Assembly (NCBI GenBank): GCA_016715075.1
Contig: JADKBK010000010.1
Coordinates: 107,477-171,476 of the forward strand
Source of the DNA: Bacteroidales bacterium
GTDB lineage: Bacteria; Bacteroidota; Bacteroidia; Bacteroidales; VadinHA17
Direction: 5' to 3'
DNA: 64,000 nt
A model generated the notes under the pieces. The model made no database searches. It saw only the letters and a program-made list of their open reading frames with translations, and had not been told where the DNA came from. The number at the start of each line of letters is the position of its first letter. Position 1 is the first letter of the stretch. The position numbers and the translations under genes are program-made. Positions 1 to 10,500 of the stretch are shown here, piece by piece.

Positions 1-189
1 GTGCTTCAGCGTAAACTGTTCACACCAAATTTCACAACAAAATCATCAGGAATGGGGCTTGGATTATCAATAACAAAGAAATATATCGAAAATGCGAACG
101 GGAGGATCTGGTTTGAATCTGAAGCTGATAAAGGTTCTGTTTTCTTTGTTGAACTACCCCTCATTTATACAGTTGAGAAACTTGGCTGA
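1..189 (+). CDS. Sensor histidine kinase, C-terminal end (partial)
   Basis: This is the last 62 residues of a histidine kinase whose 5' part lies outside the window. The GHKL ATP-binding fold is recognisable from the G2 box GMGLGLSITKKYIE, preceded by a TPNFTTKSSG ATP-lid stretch and followed by the final strands GRIWFESEADKGSVFFVELP. These are standard features of the HATPase_c domain. No receiver or other domain follows before the stop. The next 200 bases are AT-rich and non-coding, so the giant exoprotein downstream is probably transcribed separately. The sensory input and partner regulator cannot be seen. Confidence 0.85.
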   Translation: MLQRKLFTPNFTTKSSGMGLGLSITKKYIENANGRIWFESEADKGSVFFVELPLIYTVEKLG

Positions 190-386
190 CCATCCTCCTG
201 ACAGGCAGCTATTCAACTATGAATGGTTAATAAAATTTCCTAATTGTTAGATAAATCTAAAATTTAAACTATCTAAATTTGGTTATCTTTAGCCCTCTTT
301 GGATCAGAATTCTAAAGATTATTTAATATAATAGTTATATTAGCGCATAATATCTGGTTTTGATGGTAAGAGGTTCGTGTTTTTAT

Positions 387-3300
387 ATGAGGCATTTCAT
401 AATAACACTTTTATTAATTTTTGCAGTAACATTTCCTGTCTGCTCACAAGTTACCCAGATAGGCGGTATTGTTAATCAGTACAGGCAGGTGGTCTCTGTA
501 GGAGGTGTCGGGAGTTACAGTGCTACCGTTACAGATGCCTCTGTTTTCGCCAAGGATGATACTGTTCTTCTCATTCAGATGAAGGGGGCAATCATAAATG
601 TCCCTGAAAGTGGTTCCTACGGAGGTTACAGGGAAAGCGCCGGAAGACCAGGTGCCTATGAATTTCTGATTGTTGAGTCATCAGATGAACTTACCGATGT
701 TGTTGTTTTCACCAGCGGACTCACAAACACCTATGATATTACCGGGATGGTCCAGCTGATAAGTGTTCCCTTTTATAATTCGGCTAAAGTTACTTCCAAT
801 ATCACATGCCAGATATGGGACAGTACTGCAAAGACAGGAGGCGTAGTGGCATTTATTGTCGGGGGTACTCTTTCTCTTGATGCAAATATTGATGTCTCAG
901 GAAAGGGGTTAATGGGTGGTACTCCCGTTATAGGAAACGGAACATGTACAATTACCAATCCTGCCTTATATGATAAGTTTGGTTACGCTGACAGTTATTT
1001 AAATTCAGGTAATAAGGGCGAGGGACTGGCAATCAGAGCCTATCTTGGTCTTGGCAATGAACCTTCCGTATTTCCTTCTTATGCTAAAGGGAAAGGAGCA
1101 AATTTTACAAGCGGAGGAGGTGGTAACGGAAGATTTGCTGGTGGCGGCGGCGGATCAAATTATGGTGCCGGAGGAAATGGGGGAGTTGAAATAATTACCT
1201 GCGGAGCTGGCAATCAGGGAGGAAACGGAGTCGGAGGGAAACAGGTTAAGTTCACCGATATCGCAGTAGCTGGTGGCATTTTAATGGGAAGCGGCGGCGG
1301 CTCATCTACTTTCTTTGCCGGATCTTCTGCCACTTCAGGAGGCAGAGGCGGCGGAATAGTAATCATAGTGTGTGATACCATCAAGGGCTTTGGGAAGAGT
1401 ATAATTGCAGACGGTTCAAGTCCTTCAGGATCTTCGTCAGGAAATGCCGGAGCAGGTGGAGGTGGCGGGGGTGGGTCAGTTGCAGTCTATCAGCAAAGCT
1501 TTTCCTCTAAATTGTCAACATCTGCTTTAAATATCTCTGCAAAAGGGGGCAATGGAGGAAATGCCAATAATCCCTTTGGAGAAGGTGGCGGTGGCGGCGG
1601 CGGATTTATTCTGACAAACAATATTGCATTTCCCACCAACGTGATACGATCTGTTACCCAGGGAGCGTTAGGCTCCAGAACAGGCGGGTCAGTAGGTGGA
1701 ACCAGTGGTCAGGTAGGAGAGATACGCACCAATTTTATTCCGGCCTTAAACGGGTTTTTATTCAATTCAATAAAAGACTCGGTAACAAACAACAGATTAG
1801 ATTCCGTCTGCTCAAATATGAGACCGCCGAAGATAATCGGCACCCAGCCTGTCGGAGGAACAGGCCTTTATTCAATTACCTGGCAGAAGAGCTATGAATC
1901 AACTTTTGCATCACCAATTGTTCTTGTGAATGACTCTGATCCTGTAAATTATACCCCAAAACTTGCGGATGCCATTACCCCGACCGATACTGTGTGGTTC
2001 AGAAGAATTGTTACAGATCTTGGCCTTCCGCCAATAACTGATATTAGCAAACCGGTCAAAATCATTGTTCATAGGGCCATTACAAATAATCTGGTCGGAA
2101 ATCAGGATACCCTCTGCTATAATTCTAATCCTCAATTATTACACCAGTTGATGCCTGATCTGGTTGTTCCATCAACAAGTTACTTCTTCTACAACTGGCA
2201 GGATAGTACATCAGCTCATTCATGGGGCGCAACACTGAGTACATTAAAGGAATTTGACCCTGATGAAAATCTTATCACCAGTACCTGGTACAGACGTACT
2301 GTGACATCAGGCAGTTGTATCGATTCTTCCGCCAGGGTCAGTATGACCGTTCTGCCTGTTATTACAAATAATGTTATTCAGATTCCGGCTGAGGATAGTA
2401 TTTGTTCAGGTACCCAGTTTCAGCTTATTACTGGCCAGGGAACTCCTGGTGGCGGAGATAATACATATCGTTACAGGTGGGAAAGCAACAATAACTACAC
2501 AGGATGGATTACTGCTGCTGGTACGAGCAATAATGCCAGTCTCGATCCGCTTGAACTTCCCCTGAGAATACCCCAGAATGACTATCTTTTTCGGCGGATT
2601 GTATTATCAGGCAGTAACGATGTATGCCAGGACACAAGCGATATTCTGTACCTGAGAGATTTTCCTCTCATTACCGGAAATACAATATATATGCCTACTG
2701 ATAATCAGCCCATCTGTTCAGGAACTGCTCCTGAAATTATCAAGGGTAATCTTCCAAATAACGGGAACGGCTTTTATACATGGCAGGATAGTACAAATTC
2801 TACAGATAAATGGAAAGATATTCAGGGATTTATCCACAACGGGAGTGTCGATTTTCAGCCATTTGCTCTTAGTACGGCAACAAGTTTCAGACGTATCGCA
2901 CATTCCTCTGGTTGCAGCGATACAAGTAATTCCATAAAAATTGAAGTGCTGCCTCAGATATTAAATAATAATATTTCGCTTGAGAGCCTTTCTTCCGACA
3001 CAATTATCTGTAATGGTCAGACTCCGCAAGGATTTATAGGAACAATTCCCACAGGTGGTCTTGGTATCGGCTCCTATACCTATCAGTGGCTGGATTCAGT
3101 CGCCTCAGCACCAAATTATACTGAAGTTCCAGGGGCGACACAGATAAATTTCCCTAATCCTCCTGCACTTAATATGCCGACATACTATAAGCGAAGGGTG
3201 ACTTCAGCCGGCTGTATCTCAAAAAGTAATGCAACTATAACTATAACGGTGCTTCCTCCTCTTTCCAATAATATAATAACACCGGCAGAACCGGCAGTAT

Positions 3301-4106
3301 GTGAAAACAGTGCTCCTGAGCCTGTAAACGGGGCAGCTCCGGGAGGAGGGTCAGGTTCCTATATCTATTTCTGGGAACAGAGTACTGACGGCGGCAATAA
3401 CTGGATAGCAGCTGAAGGGACAAATACATCAGGTAATTATCAGCCTCCTGTTCTTGCATATCCGGTGAAGTACCGGCGAACTGTTACCTCTGGGCTCGCA
3501 GGCTGCTGTACCAATACCTCACCTGAGGTGGAGATAACCATCAATCCCAAACCTCTTGGGCCTGTCAATGCCGGAGTGGATGAAAGCATCTATTCGATTC
3601 TCAGAAACTATAACCTGAATGCTGATCCTCCTGTTGTTTCGGGTGAGACTGCAACATGGACCGTACTTGAACCAAACTCCGCTTCAGTTTCAAATTACTC
3701 TGACTCAAAATCCGAAGTAAGGAATCTCTCAGGCGGACAAAACCTTTTTGTATGGACTATCACAAACGGATTATGCAACATATCTGATTCAGTGTATATT
3801 GAACTGCTTCCTGATCTGACACCCCAGGGCTTTTCACCCAATGGCGATGAATGGAATAATACATTCAGGATTGAAGGACTGCATTTGTCATCCCGGCAGA
3901 TAGCTGAGCTGAATATTATCAACGGGGCAGGGACTGTCGTATTTACAACAACAAACAGGGACGGTAAGGAGTGGGTTGACTGGGATGGAAAAAACAACAA
4001 GGGCATTGAACTGCCGGATGGGACCTATTATTATTTGCTGAAACTGACCAACCTGGATAAGAGTGTTCGCAAGAAAAGCGGATTTATTGAATTGAAAAGA
4101 CATTGA
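387..4106 (+). CDS. Giant secreted repeat protein with type B T9SS sorting domain
   Basis: The protein has about 1239 residues. I start at the ATG at 387 because MRHFIITLLLIFAVTFPVCSQ is a canonical signal peptide; upstream TTG/ATG codons at 360/363 would add nine residues before it. Residues of roughly 240-410 are extremely glycine-rich (runs of GGGGG). Residues 470-1060 hold six tandem modules of about 85-100 residues. Each opens with a Cys in a xxICSGT-like motif, then a GG-G-Y-x-W strand, and modules are joined by ITNN-type linkers. The last ~90 residues match the gliding-motility-associated (CHU_C, type B) C-terminal domain: GFSPNGDEWNNTF, then DWDGKNNKGIELPDGTYYY. Such domains target proteins through the type IX system to the cell surface. 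The stop overlaps the next ATG (TGATG), so it is translationally coupled to PorP/SprF. Function is probably adhesin or surface layer; this is an inference. Confidence 0.85.
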   Translation: MRHFIITLLLIFAVTFPVCSQVTQIGGIVNQYRQVVSVGGVGSYSATVTDASVFAKDDTVLLIQMKGAIINVPESGSYGGYRESAGRPGAYEFLIVESSDELTDVVVFTSGLTNTYDITGMVQLISVPFYNSAKVTSNITCQIWDSTAKTGGVVAFIVGGTLSLDANIDVSGKGLMGGTPVIGNGTCTITNPALYDKFGYADSYLNSGNKGEGLAIRAYLGLGNEPSVFPSYAKGKGANFTSGGGGNGRFAGGGGGSNYGAGGNGGVEIITCGAGNQGGNGVGGKQVKFTDIAVAGGILMGSGGGSSTFFAGSSATSGGRGGGIVIIVCDTIKGFGKSIIADGSSPSGSSSGNAGAGGGGGGGSVAVYQQSFSSKLSTSALNISAKGGNGGNANNPFGEGGGGGGGFILTNNIAFPTNVIRSVTQGALGSRTGGSVGGTSGQVGEIRTNFIPALNGFLFNSIKDSVTNNRLDSVCSNMRPPKIIGTQPVGGTGLYSITWQKSYESTFASPIVLVNDSDPVNYTPKLADAITPTDTVWFRRIVTDLGLPPITDISKPVKIIVHRAITNNLVGNQDTLCYNSNPQLLHQLMPDLVVPSTSYFFYNWQDSTSAHSWGATLSTLKEFDPDENLITSTWYRRTVTSGSCIDSSARVSMTVLPVITNNVIQIPAEDSICSGTQFQLITGQGTPGGGDNTYRYRWESNNNYTGWITAAGTSNNASLDPLELPLRIPQNDYLFRRIVLSGSNDVCQDTSDILYLRDFPLITGNTIYMPTDNQPICSGTAPEIIKGNLPNNGNGFYTWQDSTNSTDKWKDIQGFIHNGSVDFQPFALSTATSFRRIAHSSGCSDTSNSIKIEVLPQILNNNISLESLSSDTIICNGQTPQGFIGTIPTGGLGIGSYTYQWLDSVASAPNYTEVPGATQINFPNPPALNMPTYYKRRVTSAGCISKSNATITITVLPPLSNNIITPAEPAVCENSAPEPVNGAAPGGGSGSYIYFWEQSTDGGNNWIAAEGTNTSGNYQPPVLAYPVKYRRTVTSGLAGCCTNTSPEVEITINPKPLGPVNAGVDESIYSILRNYNLNADPPVVSGETATWTVLEPNSASVSNYSDSKSEVRNLSGGQNLFVWTITNGLCNISDSVYIELLPDLTPQGFSPNGDEWNNTFRIEGLHLSSRQIAELNIINGAGTVVFTTTNRDGKEWVDWDGKNNKGIELPDGTYYYLLKLTNLDKSVRKKSGFIELKRH

Positions 4107-5107
4107 TGAATAATTTTCTGAAACGCTGCTTTAGGGAAATTCTGATAATACATAAGATCAGGATAATACTGCTTCTTTTCATACTTCTGTTTTCTGTTAT
4201 TGTAAAGGGGCAGACAGAAGCAGATTCAAAAGATATCAGTCTTACGTATCCGCTCTATAGTCAATACCTTCAGAATGGACTGCTTGTGAATCCTGCATTC
4301 GCCGGCGCCAGGGGAGCATTGAGCGGTTTTCTCTCATACAGGATGCAATGGATGGGTATCCCTGACGCTCCCGTCTTTCAAACCATCTCCTTAAATGCCC
4401 CGATGAAAAACGACAGGGTTGGACTAGGGATCATGGGGCAGTTCATGAAATATGGAGTTACAAGGTCAAAGAGCATTTATGCCAGTTATTCCTATAATAT
4501 CAAGTTTGGACAAGGCAAGCTGGCGTTTGGTCTCAGGGGAGGTGTGGATTTGTCGAATACCGATTATACAGGCATAGACCTTTCTGATCCGGGTGATCCT
4601 GTGTTTCTTGAAAACGGGAAGTATATTCTGCCCAATATAGGCGCTGGTGTATATTATTACACAAATAAATTGTTTGCAGGTGTTTCAGTGCCTCAGTTTC
4701 TTAGCTATCAGAAAACCGGGACTAATGGTGTACAGGCGTATCACCGCTTTGGTAATTACAGTTTTCTCTTTACAGCCGGGGGCCTGATTTCATTTTCGGA
4801 TTTTCTGAAGTTCAAGCCATCTCTCCTTTTAGACTATTCTCCTGATAAGGCAAAGAAGCTTAAACAGCTGGATATCAACGGAAATTTTATACTCGCTGAT
4901 CTCCTGTGGGTCGGAGGATCATGGCGGACAACGGAAGGTGTAGCTGTAGGTATCGTACAGCTTCAGCTGAATCAACAACTCATGCTTGGTTTTTCATATG
5001 ATTATCCTGTCGGCAATATGAGCTCGTATTCCAAAGGATCAGTTGAATTTATTGTAAGATATGAATTCGGGTCCAGGATAAGCGCTGCTAATGCAAGATA
5101 TTTCTAG
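4106..5107 (+). CDS. PorP/SprF family type IX secretion outer-membrane protein
   Basis: A protein of about 333 residues whose ATG overlaps the preceding stop. An N-terminal hydrophobic signal (residues about 15-35, ending VIVKGQ) is followed by the family hallmark YPLYSQYLQNGLLVNPAFAG, then MQWMGIPDAP and QTISLNAPMKNDRVGLG. The rest alternates beta strands typical of an outer-membrane barrel (GLRGGVDLSNTDY, GVYYYTNKLFAGVSVPQ) and ends in an aromatic residue (ARYF), as barrel proteins usually do. PorP/SprF paralogues are commonly encoded directly downstream of type B CTD exoproteins and are thought to anchor or translocate that partner. The one-base overlap supports a dedicated pair here. Confidence 0.9.
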   Translation: MNNFLKRCFREILIIHKIRIILLLFILLFSVIVKGQTEADSKDISLTYPLYSQYLQNGLLVNPAFAGARGALSGFLSYRMQWMGIPDAPVFQTISLNAPMKNDRVGLGIMGQFMKYGVTRSKSIYASYSYNIKFGQGKLAFGLRGGVDLSNTDYTGIDLSDPGDPVFLENGKYILPNIGAGVYYYTNKLFAGVSVPQFLSYQKTGTNGVQAYHRFGNYSFLFTAGGLISFSDFLKFKPSLLLDYSPDKAKKLKQLDINGNFILADLLWVGGSWRTTEGVAVGIVQLQLNQQLMLGFSYDYPVGNMSSYSKGSVEFIVRYEFGSRISAANARYF

Positions 5108-5111
5108 TTTT

Positions 5112-6548
5112 ATGGTTAAAAGAGTATTTTTTTTAATTGTATTTGTACTTACTGCACCATTCGTATCAGCTCAGACGGATGGGAACAAGCCTTCACTGTA
5201 TAAGGTTGAGCTGATGTCGTTTAATTCAGCCGGATTCAGCGAAATATCTCCTGTTATTGTTAAGGACGGACTGGTATTCTGTTCTGACAAGCGTTTCAGT
5301 ATTATCAGGGACAGGACCTCCTTTGACGGCCGCCGCCTTTATAATATTTATCTTGCTGAGATGAAGGATTCTTTGGAATGGGAAAATCCTAAGGAGTTAA
5401 AAAGCGAAAGGAACTCGCTTTTCAATAACGGACCTTTTTGTATGGCACCCGATAATAAAACTGTCTATTTTACAAGCGAAATTGAAACAGGTCCTGCTGC
5501 CAAGAGTAAAAAATTCAGGAATCACAGCGGCATATTCATTGCTGAACTCTCAGGAACGAACCTGGTTTCCCTTCATCCATTCAAATACAACAGTACCGAA
5601 TACGATCTGGCCCAACCATCAATAAGCAGCGATGGTAAATACCTTTACTTTGCTTCAAATATGCCCGGAGGACTGGGAGGATCTGATCTCTTCTGCTGCG
5701 AATCAAAAGACGGAGAGTGGTCTCAGCCTGTTAATCTTGGGCCAGGTATTAATTCATCCGGAACTGAAAACTTTCCATTTATACATCCATCGGGAAGATT
5801 ATATTTCACCTCTAACCGTTCAGGCGGTATCGGGAGCCTGGATATCTATTTCACTGCCTTTACCAATGGGAAATGGGACGATCCTGTTCTTCTTCCGGAA
5901 CCTGTCAATTCATCCTCAGACGATTTTTCCTTCGTGGCGGACGGCAGTCTTCAGAAGGGGTACTTCTCTTCCAACAGGGGCAAGAGTGATGATATTTACA
6001 ATTTTGTCTACTCGATAATCAGGAAAGCATCATGCGATAATATGGCTGAAAACAGTTATTGTTACAGGTTTGTGGAAGAGAATTCAGCCAAAATCGATAC
6101 TCTCCCTTTCAGGTATGACTGGAGTTTTGGCGATGGAAACAAGGCATCAGGCAAAATGGTTGAGCATTGCTATGAGAGTCCCGGAACTTATATTGTTCAG
6201 CTTGATGTCGTTAACCTTATAACACAGGAAGTATCCTACAATGAGAAATCAGATACACTTATAGTAACAAAAATTGAACAGGCATTTATTTCAGCTCCCG
6301 ACACCATCGGTACGGGTCAGAGGATTATGTTGAATGCTGATGAGACCAATCTGCCCGGATGGAAGATAAATCAGTATTACTGGAATTTCGGGGATGAAAC
6401 AATTGCTATTGGCAACAGGACTGACAAGACTTTCCTGAAACCAGGGTTGTATAATGTTCAGCTAATTGTATCGGCTGAGCCTGAATCAGGGGGAGCTCTG
6501 AAAGAAACATGTGTGTCAAAGAATATTTTAGTTGTTAATGAACCTTGA
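5112..6548 (+). CDS. PD40 beta-propeller and PKD-domain exported protein
   Basis: About 478 residues. The ATG at 5112 lies four bases after the PorP stop and opens a clean signal peptide (MVKRVFFLIVFVLTAPFVSAQ). Residues about 30-290 contain several PD40 (WD40-like, TolB-type) blades, with motifs such as DGKYLYFASNMPGGLGGSDLF and PSGRLYFTSNRSGGIGSLDIY. Two PKD domains follow, recognisable from YDWSFGDGNKASG and YYWNFGDETIAIG plus their PGTYIVQL / PGLYNVQL strands. It resembles the PorE-type periplasmic component of the type IX apparatus but lacks the OmpA-like peptidoglycan-binding tail. A role with the adjacent PorP and exoprotein is inferred from operon position. Confidence 0.75.
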   Translation: MVKRVFFLIVFVLTAPFVSAQTDGNKPSLYKVELMSFNSAGFSEISPVIVKDGLVFCSDKRFSIIRDRTSFDGRRLYNIYLAEMKDSLEWENPKELKSERNSLFNNGPFCMAPDNKTVYFTSEIETGPAAKSKKFRNHSGIFIAELSGTNLVSLHPFKYNSTEYDLAQPSISSDGKYLYFASNMPGGLGGSDLFCCESKDGEWSQPVNLGPGINSSGTENFPFIHPSGRLYFTSNRSGGIGSLDIYFTAFTNGKWDDPVLLPEPVNSSSDDFSFVADGSLQKGYFSSNRGKSDDIYNFVYSIIRKASCDNMAENSYCYRFVEENSAKIDTLPFRYDWSFGDGNKASGKMVEHCYESPGTYIVQLDVVNLITQEVSYNEKSDTLIVTKIEQAFISAPDTIGTGQRIMLNADETNLPGWKINQYYWNFGDETIAIGNRTDKTFLKPGLYNVQLIVSAEPESGGALKETCVSKNILVVNEP

Positions 6549-6576
6549 AGACTGAAATGATTAATTTTGCCGATTG

Positions 6577-7581
6577 ATGAAAATTATTAAATCGAAATAC
6601 AGATTCCTGATTCTCATTTTCCTTCTGGGATTTATTTATGCCTCATTTCTTGAAGGTCAGGCTGTCCCGGGGAAAGATGAAAATATTCCATTTCTTGTCA
6701 CTTTTGGTAAATCGGGCAAGACATCATGGGGCGATAATGATTTTTACCAGATCTTTTTCTTTTCTGTTTTGAAAGATTACACCAAACCTTTTTATATAAG
6801 AGTTTTTGACCCGGATTGCGGAGGAGAGAATGATGAAATTCAGGGAGATTTTAATTCTAAATTCTCTTTTTCAGTGTATGGAGGCAAAGGAGTGGACCCG
6901 GATAAAAATGAAGATTCGAAGGGTCTCGATAAAGGAGTTAATTACAGAACCGGAAACCTGCTCTCCTCAAAAGTATTTGGTTCCGAAGCCCGTTATGATA
7001 ATAAATATTATACTTTCGGGCCATTCAACCCTTCAGAAGGCGATTTTAATGAAAGGTGGAACAGTTATATCTTTAAGATAGTCTGTGAAGGTGTAAGCGG
7101 TGATGACGGAAACCTTTACAGATTCTTTCTCAGCCGCGATGGGAATAATAACCTGCCCATTGAGGGAGCCAATGCCTTTACTTATGCTTATACTTTCCGG
7201 ATGTGGAATGACTTTAAAAGTGTGGCACATATATATCCATTTGTTGATACAGGTGTTGTCTTTATCAAACAGTCAAATTTTGACTGGGATAATGATGGCA
7301 AAATACTCGTTGTATCAAGGTATAAACAGGGTATAGAAGTTCCTATATCAAATGAAAATGTATGGGAATCATCCAATATACCAATCGAGCCTGCTGAGGT
7401 AAATTCTTCACTCGATTTTCAGTTCCATAAGAGACAGGGAGAGCTTGTGAAAAACAATAACGTTGTCGTTACGCTTAAGAACCAGCGGGGAGATGCTCTA
7501 AAGTTTTATAGCTCTCCTATCGGAGGAGTTCCTGTTTATATTCCCAAAACAAATATTACCAAAATAGCGCCAAAGAAATAA
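6577..7581 (+). CDS. Secreted protein of unknown function in T9SS operon
   Basis: About 334 residues; the ATG at 6577 is preferred to a TTG one codon upstream. A hydrophobic N-terminus (FLILIFLLGFIYASFLEGQ) predicts export. The mature part is rich in Asp, Gly, Phe and Tyr (for example FDPDCGGENDEIQGDFNSKF and SRDGNNNLPIEGANAFTY), suggesting a beta-rich, possibly calcium-binding fold. No named domain is recognised and no C-terminal sorting domain is seen. It sits between the PD40-PKD gene and the propeller-phosphatase gene on the same strand with gaps of 28 and 12 bases, so it is probably co-transcribed with them. Confidence 0.7.
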   Translation: MKIIKSKYRFLILIFLLGFIYASFLEGQAVPGKDENIPFLVTFGKSGKTSWGDNDFYQIFFFSVLKDYTKPFYIRVFDPDCGGENDEIQGDFNSKFSFSVYGGKGVDPDKNEDSKGLDKGVNYRTGNLLSSKVFGSEARYDNKYYTFGPFNPSEGDFNERWNSYIFKIVCEGVSGDDGNLYRFFLSRDGNNNLPIEGANAFTYAYTFRMWNDFKSVAHIYPFVDTGVVFIKQSNFDWDNDGKILVVSRYKQGIEVPISNENVWESSNIPIEPAEVNSSLDFQFHKRQGELVKNNNVVVTLKNQRGDALKFYSSPIGGVPVYIPKTNITKIAPKK

Positions 7582-7593
7582 GCGGATCTTCTG

Positions 7594-10500
7594 ATGAAAT
7601 TAAAACCCTATATTAAAATATCTATCAGCACATTGATGTGCTTATTCATATTTTTACAGTTCACGAACGGTCAGACTTTCAGTTTTAAAAATTATGGTGC
7701 TGAGAATAATATTCCAAGCGGAGTTATTTATACTATTGATCAGTCAAATGACGGTTTCCTTTGGGTAGGTACCGAAAAAGGACTTGCGCGATTTGACGGA
7801 TATGATTTTTTTTATGTTCAGTTCCCTGATTCTTCGCAGCTTAGATATCCATCTTCAAGCCTGAAGGACAAAAACGGAACACTTTGGTTCGGTTGCAACG
7901 ACGGCAGCCTGTATCATACCGACAAAAATAACGTTGTCCAGGTTAAAATCCCCACTGAAAAGATTATAAGCGATATTGTGGAGGGGCCAGATGGGCTAAT
8001 CTATGTTGTACCGCAGGGGAAGGCCATTTTCAGCATTAATCCGGAAAGAGCTTATGAGATTCAACAGTACTCTCTCCCAAATGATCCGGTATTGTATTCA
8101 GCAGCATTTGCGGGTAATGGTAAGTTGCTTATAGGGACACTGGAAAATCTGCTTATCTGTAATCTGGAAAAAGATTCAGTATCTGTTCAGGAAGCCGTGG
8201 AAGGATTCGACTATTCGGCTGTTACCTCAATCGTGCAGACAGCTGATAGCTCGGATTTTGTTATAGGTACAGACGGCAACGGGTTGTTTAAACTGCAGCT
8301 TTCTGAAAGAGGAAACTCTGTGGAAAGATTTCAAAACCATAAGGAACTTGAAGCCCTGCGGGTTCAATCTATGATCAGGGATTCCGGGAAAAACATCTGG
8401 ATTTCCACTTATGGCTCAGGTGCAATCCAGATCAGCTTTTCAGAGAATTCCGAATCAATTAAATCCACCCAGCTATACAATACTAACTCTGGTCTGGCAA
8501 CAGATGATGTTAAAACTGTTTTCCAGGATATTGAGGGAAATTACTGGATAGGAACCTATGGCCTTGGAATCTCAATGCTGACTTCTTATGCATTCGGATA
8601 TTATATGCCCGGAGAAAATTCTTTGAAGAATAATATAATTTATGTGAACGGATATAAGGAAAAATATCTCCTTGGTACACCTTCAGGATTTCATTTGTTC
8701 GATTCAAAAACAGGAAAATCATTGTCCTTCACAGATCTGGCCCGATCTGTAGGTAATACAGAAATTACATCATATTTTCTTGATAAGGATGATAATCTCT
8801 GGATAGGGACTGGCGGGAAAGGACTCTATTTACGGACAGGTTCCGGTGCTGTTAGGAAGTTCTTCAGCTCGGGAGACTCCGGGTTGGATTTTATTAAAGA
8901 TATAGAGGTTGAAAATCAGAATATCTGGCTTGCCACAACCAATGGTGTTTTGGTTGTTGATAAAAACAAAGGCACGGAGAAACAACGTTTCGATATAAAT
9001 AACGGTCTGCCCCATAATAGTATCAACAAAATTATGGTTGCCAAAAACGGGACAGTTTATATAGGCACCGAAAGCGACAGATTATACAGTATTGATAAGG
9101 ATTTCAAGATTATTCAGGGGAGTGGCATCATGTATGGCAGTACCCTCAATAAGATCCTTGCATTTGCCCAGGGAAATGATGGTGTTGTTTGGGCCGCAAC
9201 AAACAGTAACGGGGTATTCAGATTCCTGAATGATTCAATCACAGCATTAAACAGATCAAATGACCTGATGTCAAATTACTGTTACAGTATACTGGCAGAT
9301 TCCGAAAACAATATCTGGATAGGTCATGAGAAGGGATTTTCAAGATTTAACCCTGTTAAGGGGACCATACGTGTCTTTGGTAATGACTTTATAAAATCCG
9401 GAGTATGTAACCCTGATGGTATGTATGAATCCGAAGATCATAAAGTATTCATCGGGACAACTGACGGGTTGATCATTTATGACAGACTGAAAGACAAAAA
9501 AAGTGAACTGGCCCCTTTTACCAACATTAATTCAATTGTAATTAATGATGTAAAATACGATTTTCAGCCATCATTTTCTCTTCCATACAATAAAAAATAC
9601 ACTGTCAGAATTAATTATACAGGTATAAATTTCAGAAACCCCGGAAAGGTATATTACAGCACATGGCTTGAGAATTTTGATGATGACTGGAGTAAACTGA
9701 CAACATCAAGAGAGATCATGTACAGTCTTCGGGACGGAAAATACAGGTTCAATCTTCTTTCTGTCAGTGAGGATGGAATATCTCAGGAATCGGCAGTTTC
9801 ATTTGATATTCTGATAAAGCAGCCATTCTGGAGAGCATGGTGGTTTATCCTGTTGACAATGTCAGTTATCGCAGGCACCGTTGTACTGATAATCAGGCAG
9901 CGCGATCTGACACAGAAAAAGGTACAGGAATATCTTGAAAAAGAACTTGAGGCACGAACAAGCGTCGTACTAAAGCAGAAAGGAGAAATTGAGCTTCAGA
10001 ACATTGAGATAACCGACAGTATTAATTATGCAAAAAGGATCCAGTCAAGTATACTTCCTGATATAAACAAACTGAAAGAATCCTTCAGGGACGCATTTAT
10101 CCTTTTTAGTCCCAGAGATATTGTAAGCGGTGATTTCTACTGGTTTGACAAACTTGGAGATGATAAATTTATATTGGTATGTGCCGATTCTACAGGACAT
10201 GGTGTCCCGGGGGCTTTTATGTCGATGATAGGATCAACTCTTCTGCAGGATATAGTCACAAGAAAACGCATATCAAGACCCTCTGAAATCCTTACCTTGC
10301 TTGACAGGCAGATTTTTTCAACCCTGAATCAGAATATTGAGCTGGGAGTGTCAAATGACGGTATGGATATGGTGGTATGCGAATTCAATATAAAAACAAG
10401 GCACCTTAGGTTTTCATCCGCCATGCGTCCTGTTATTCTGGTACTCGACGGGGAAACATACTATATAAAAGGCAACAGGTCATCAATCGGTGGAGAGTCT

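Noticed and set aside
3695..4103. Minus-strand frames within the exoprotein gene
   Set aside because: The plus frame carries the conserved type B sorting domain; the others are shadows.
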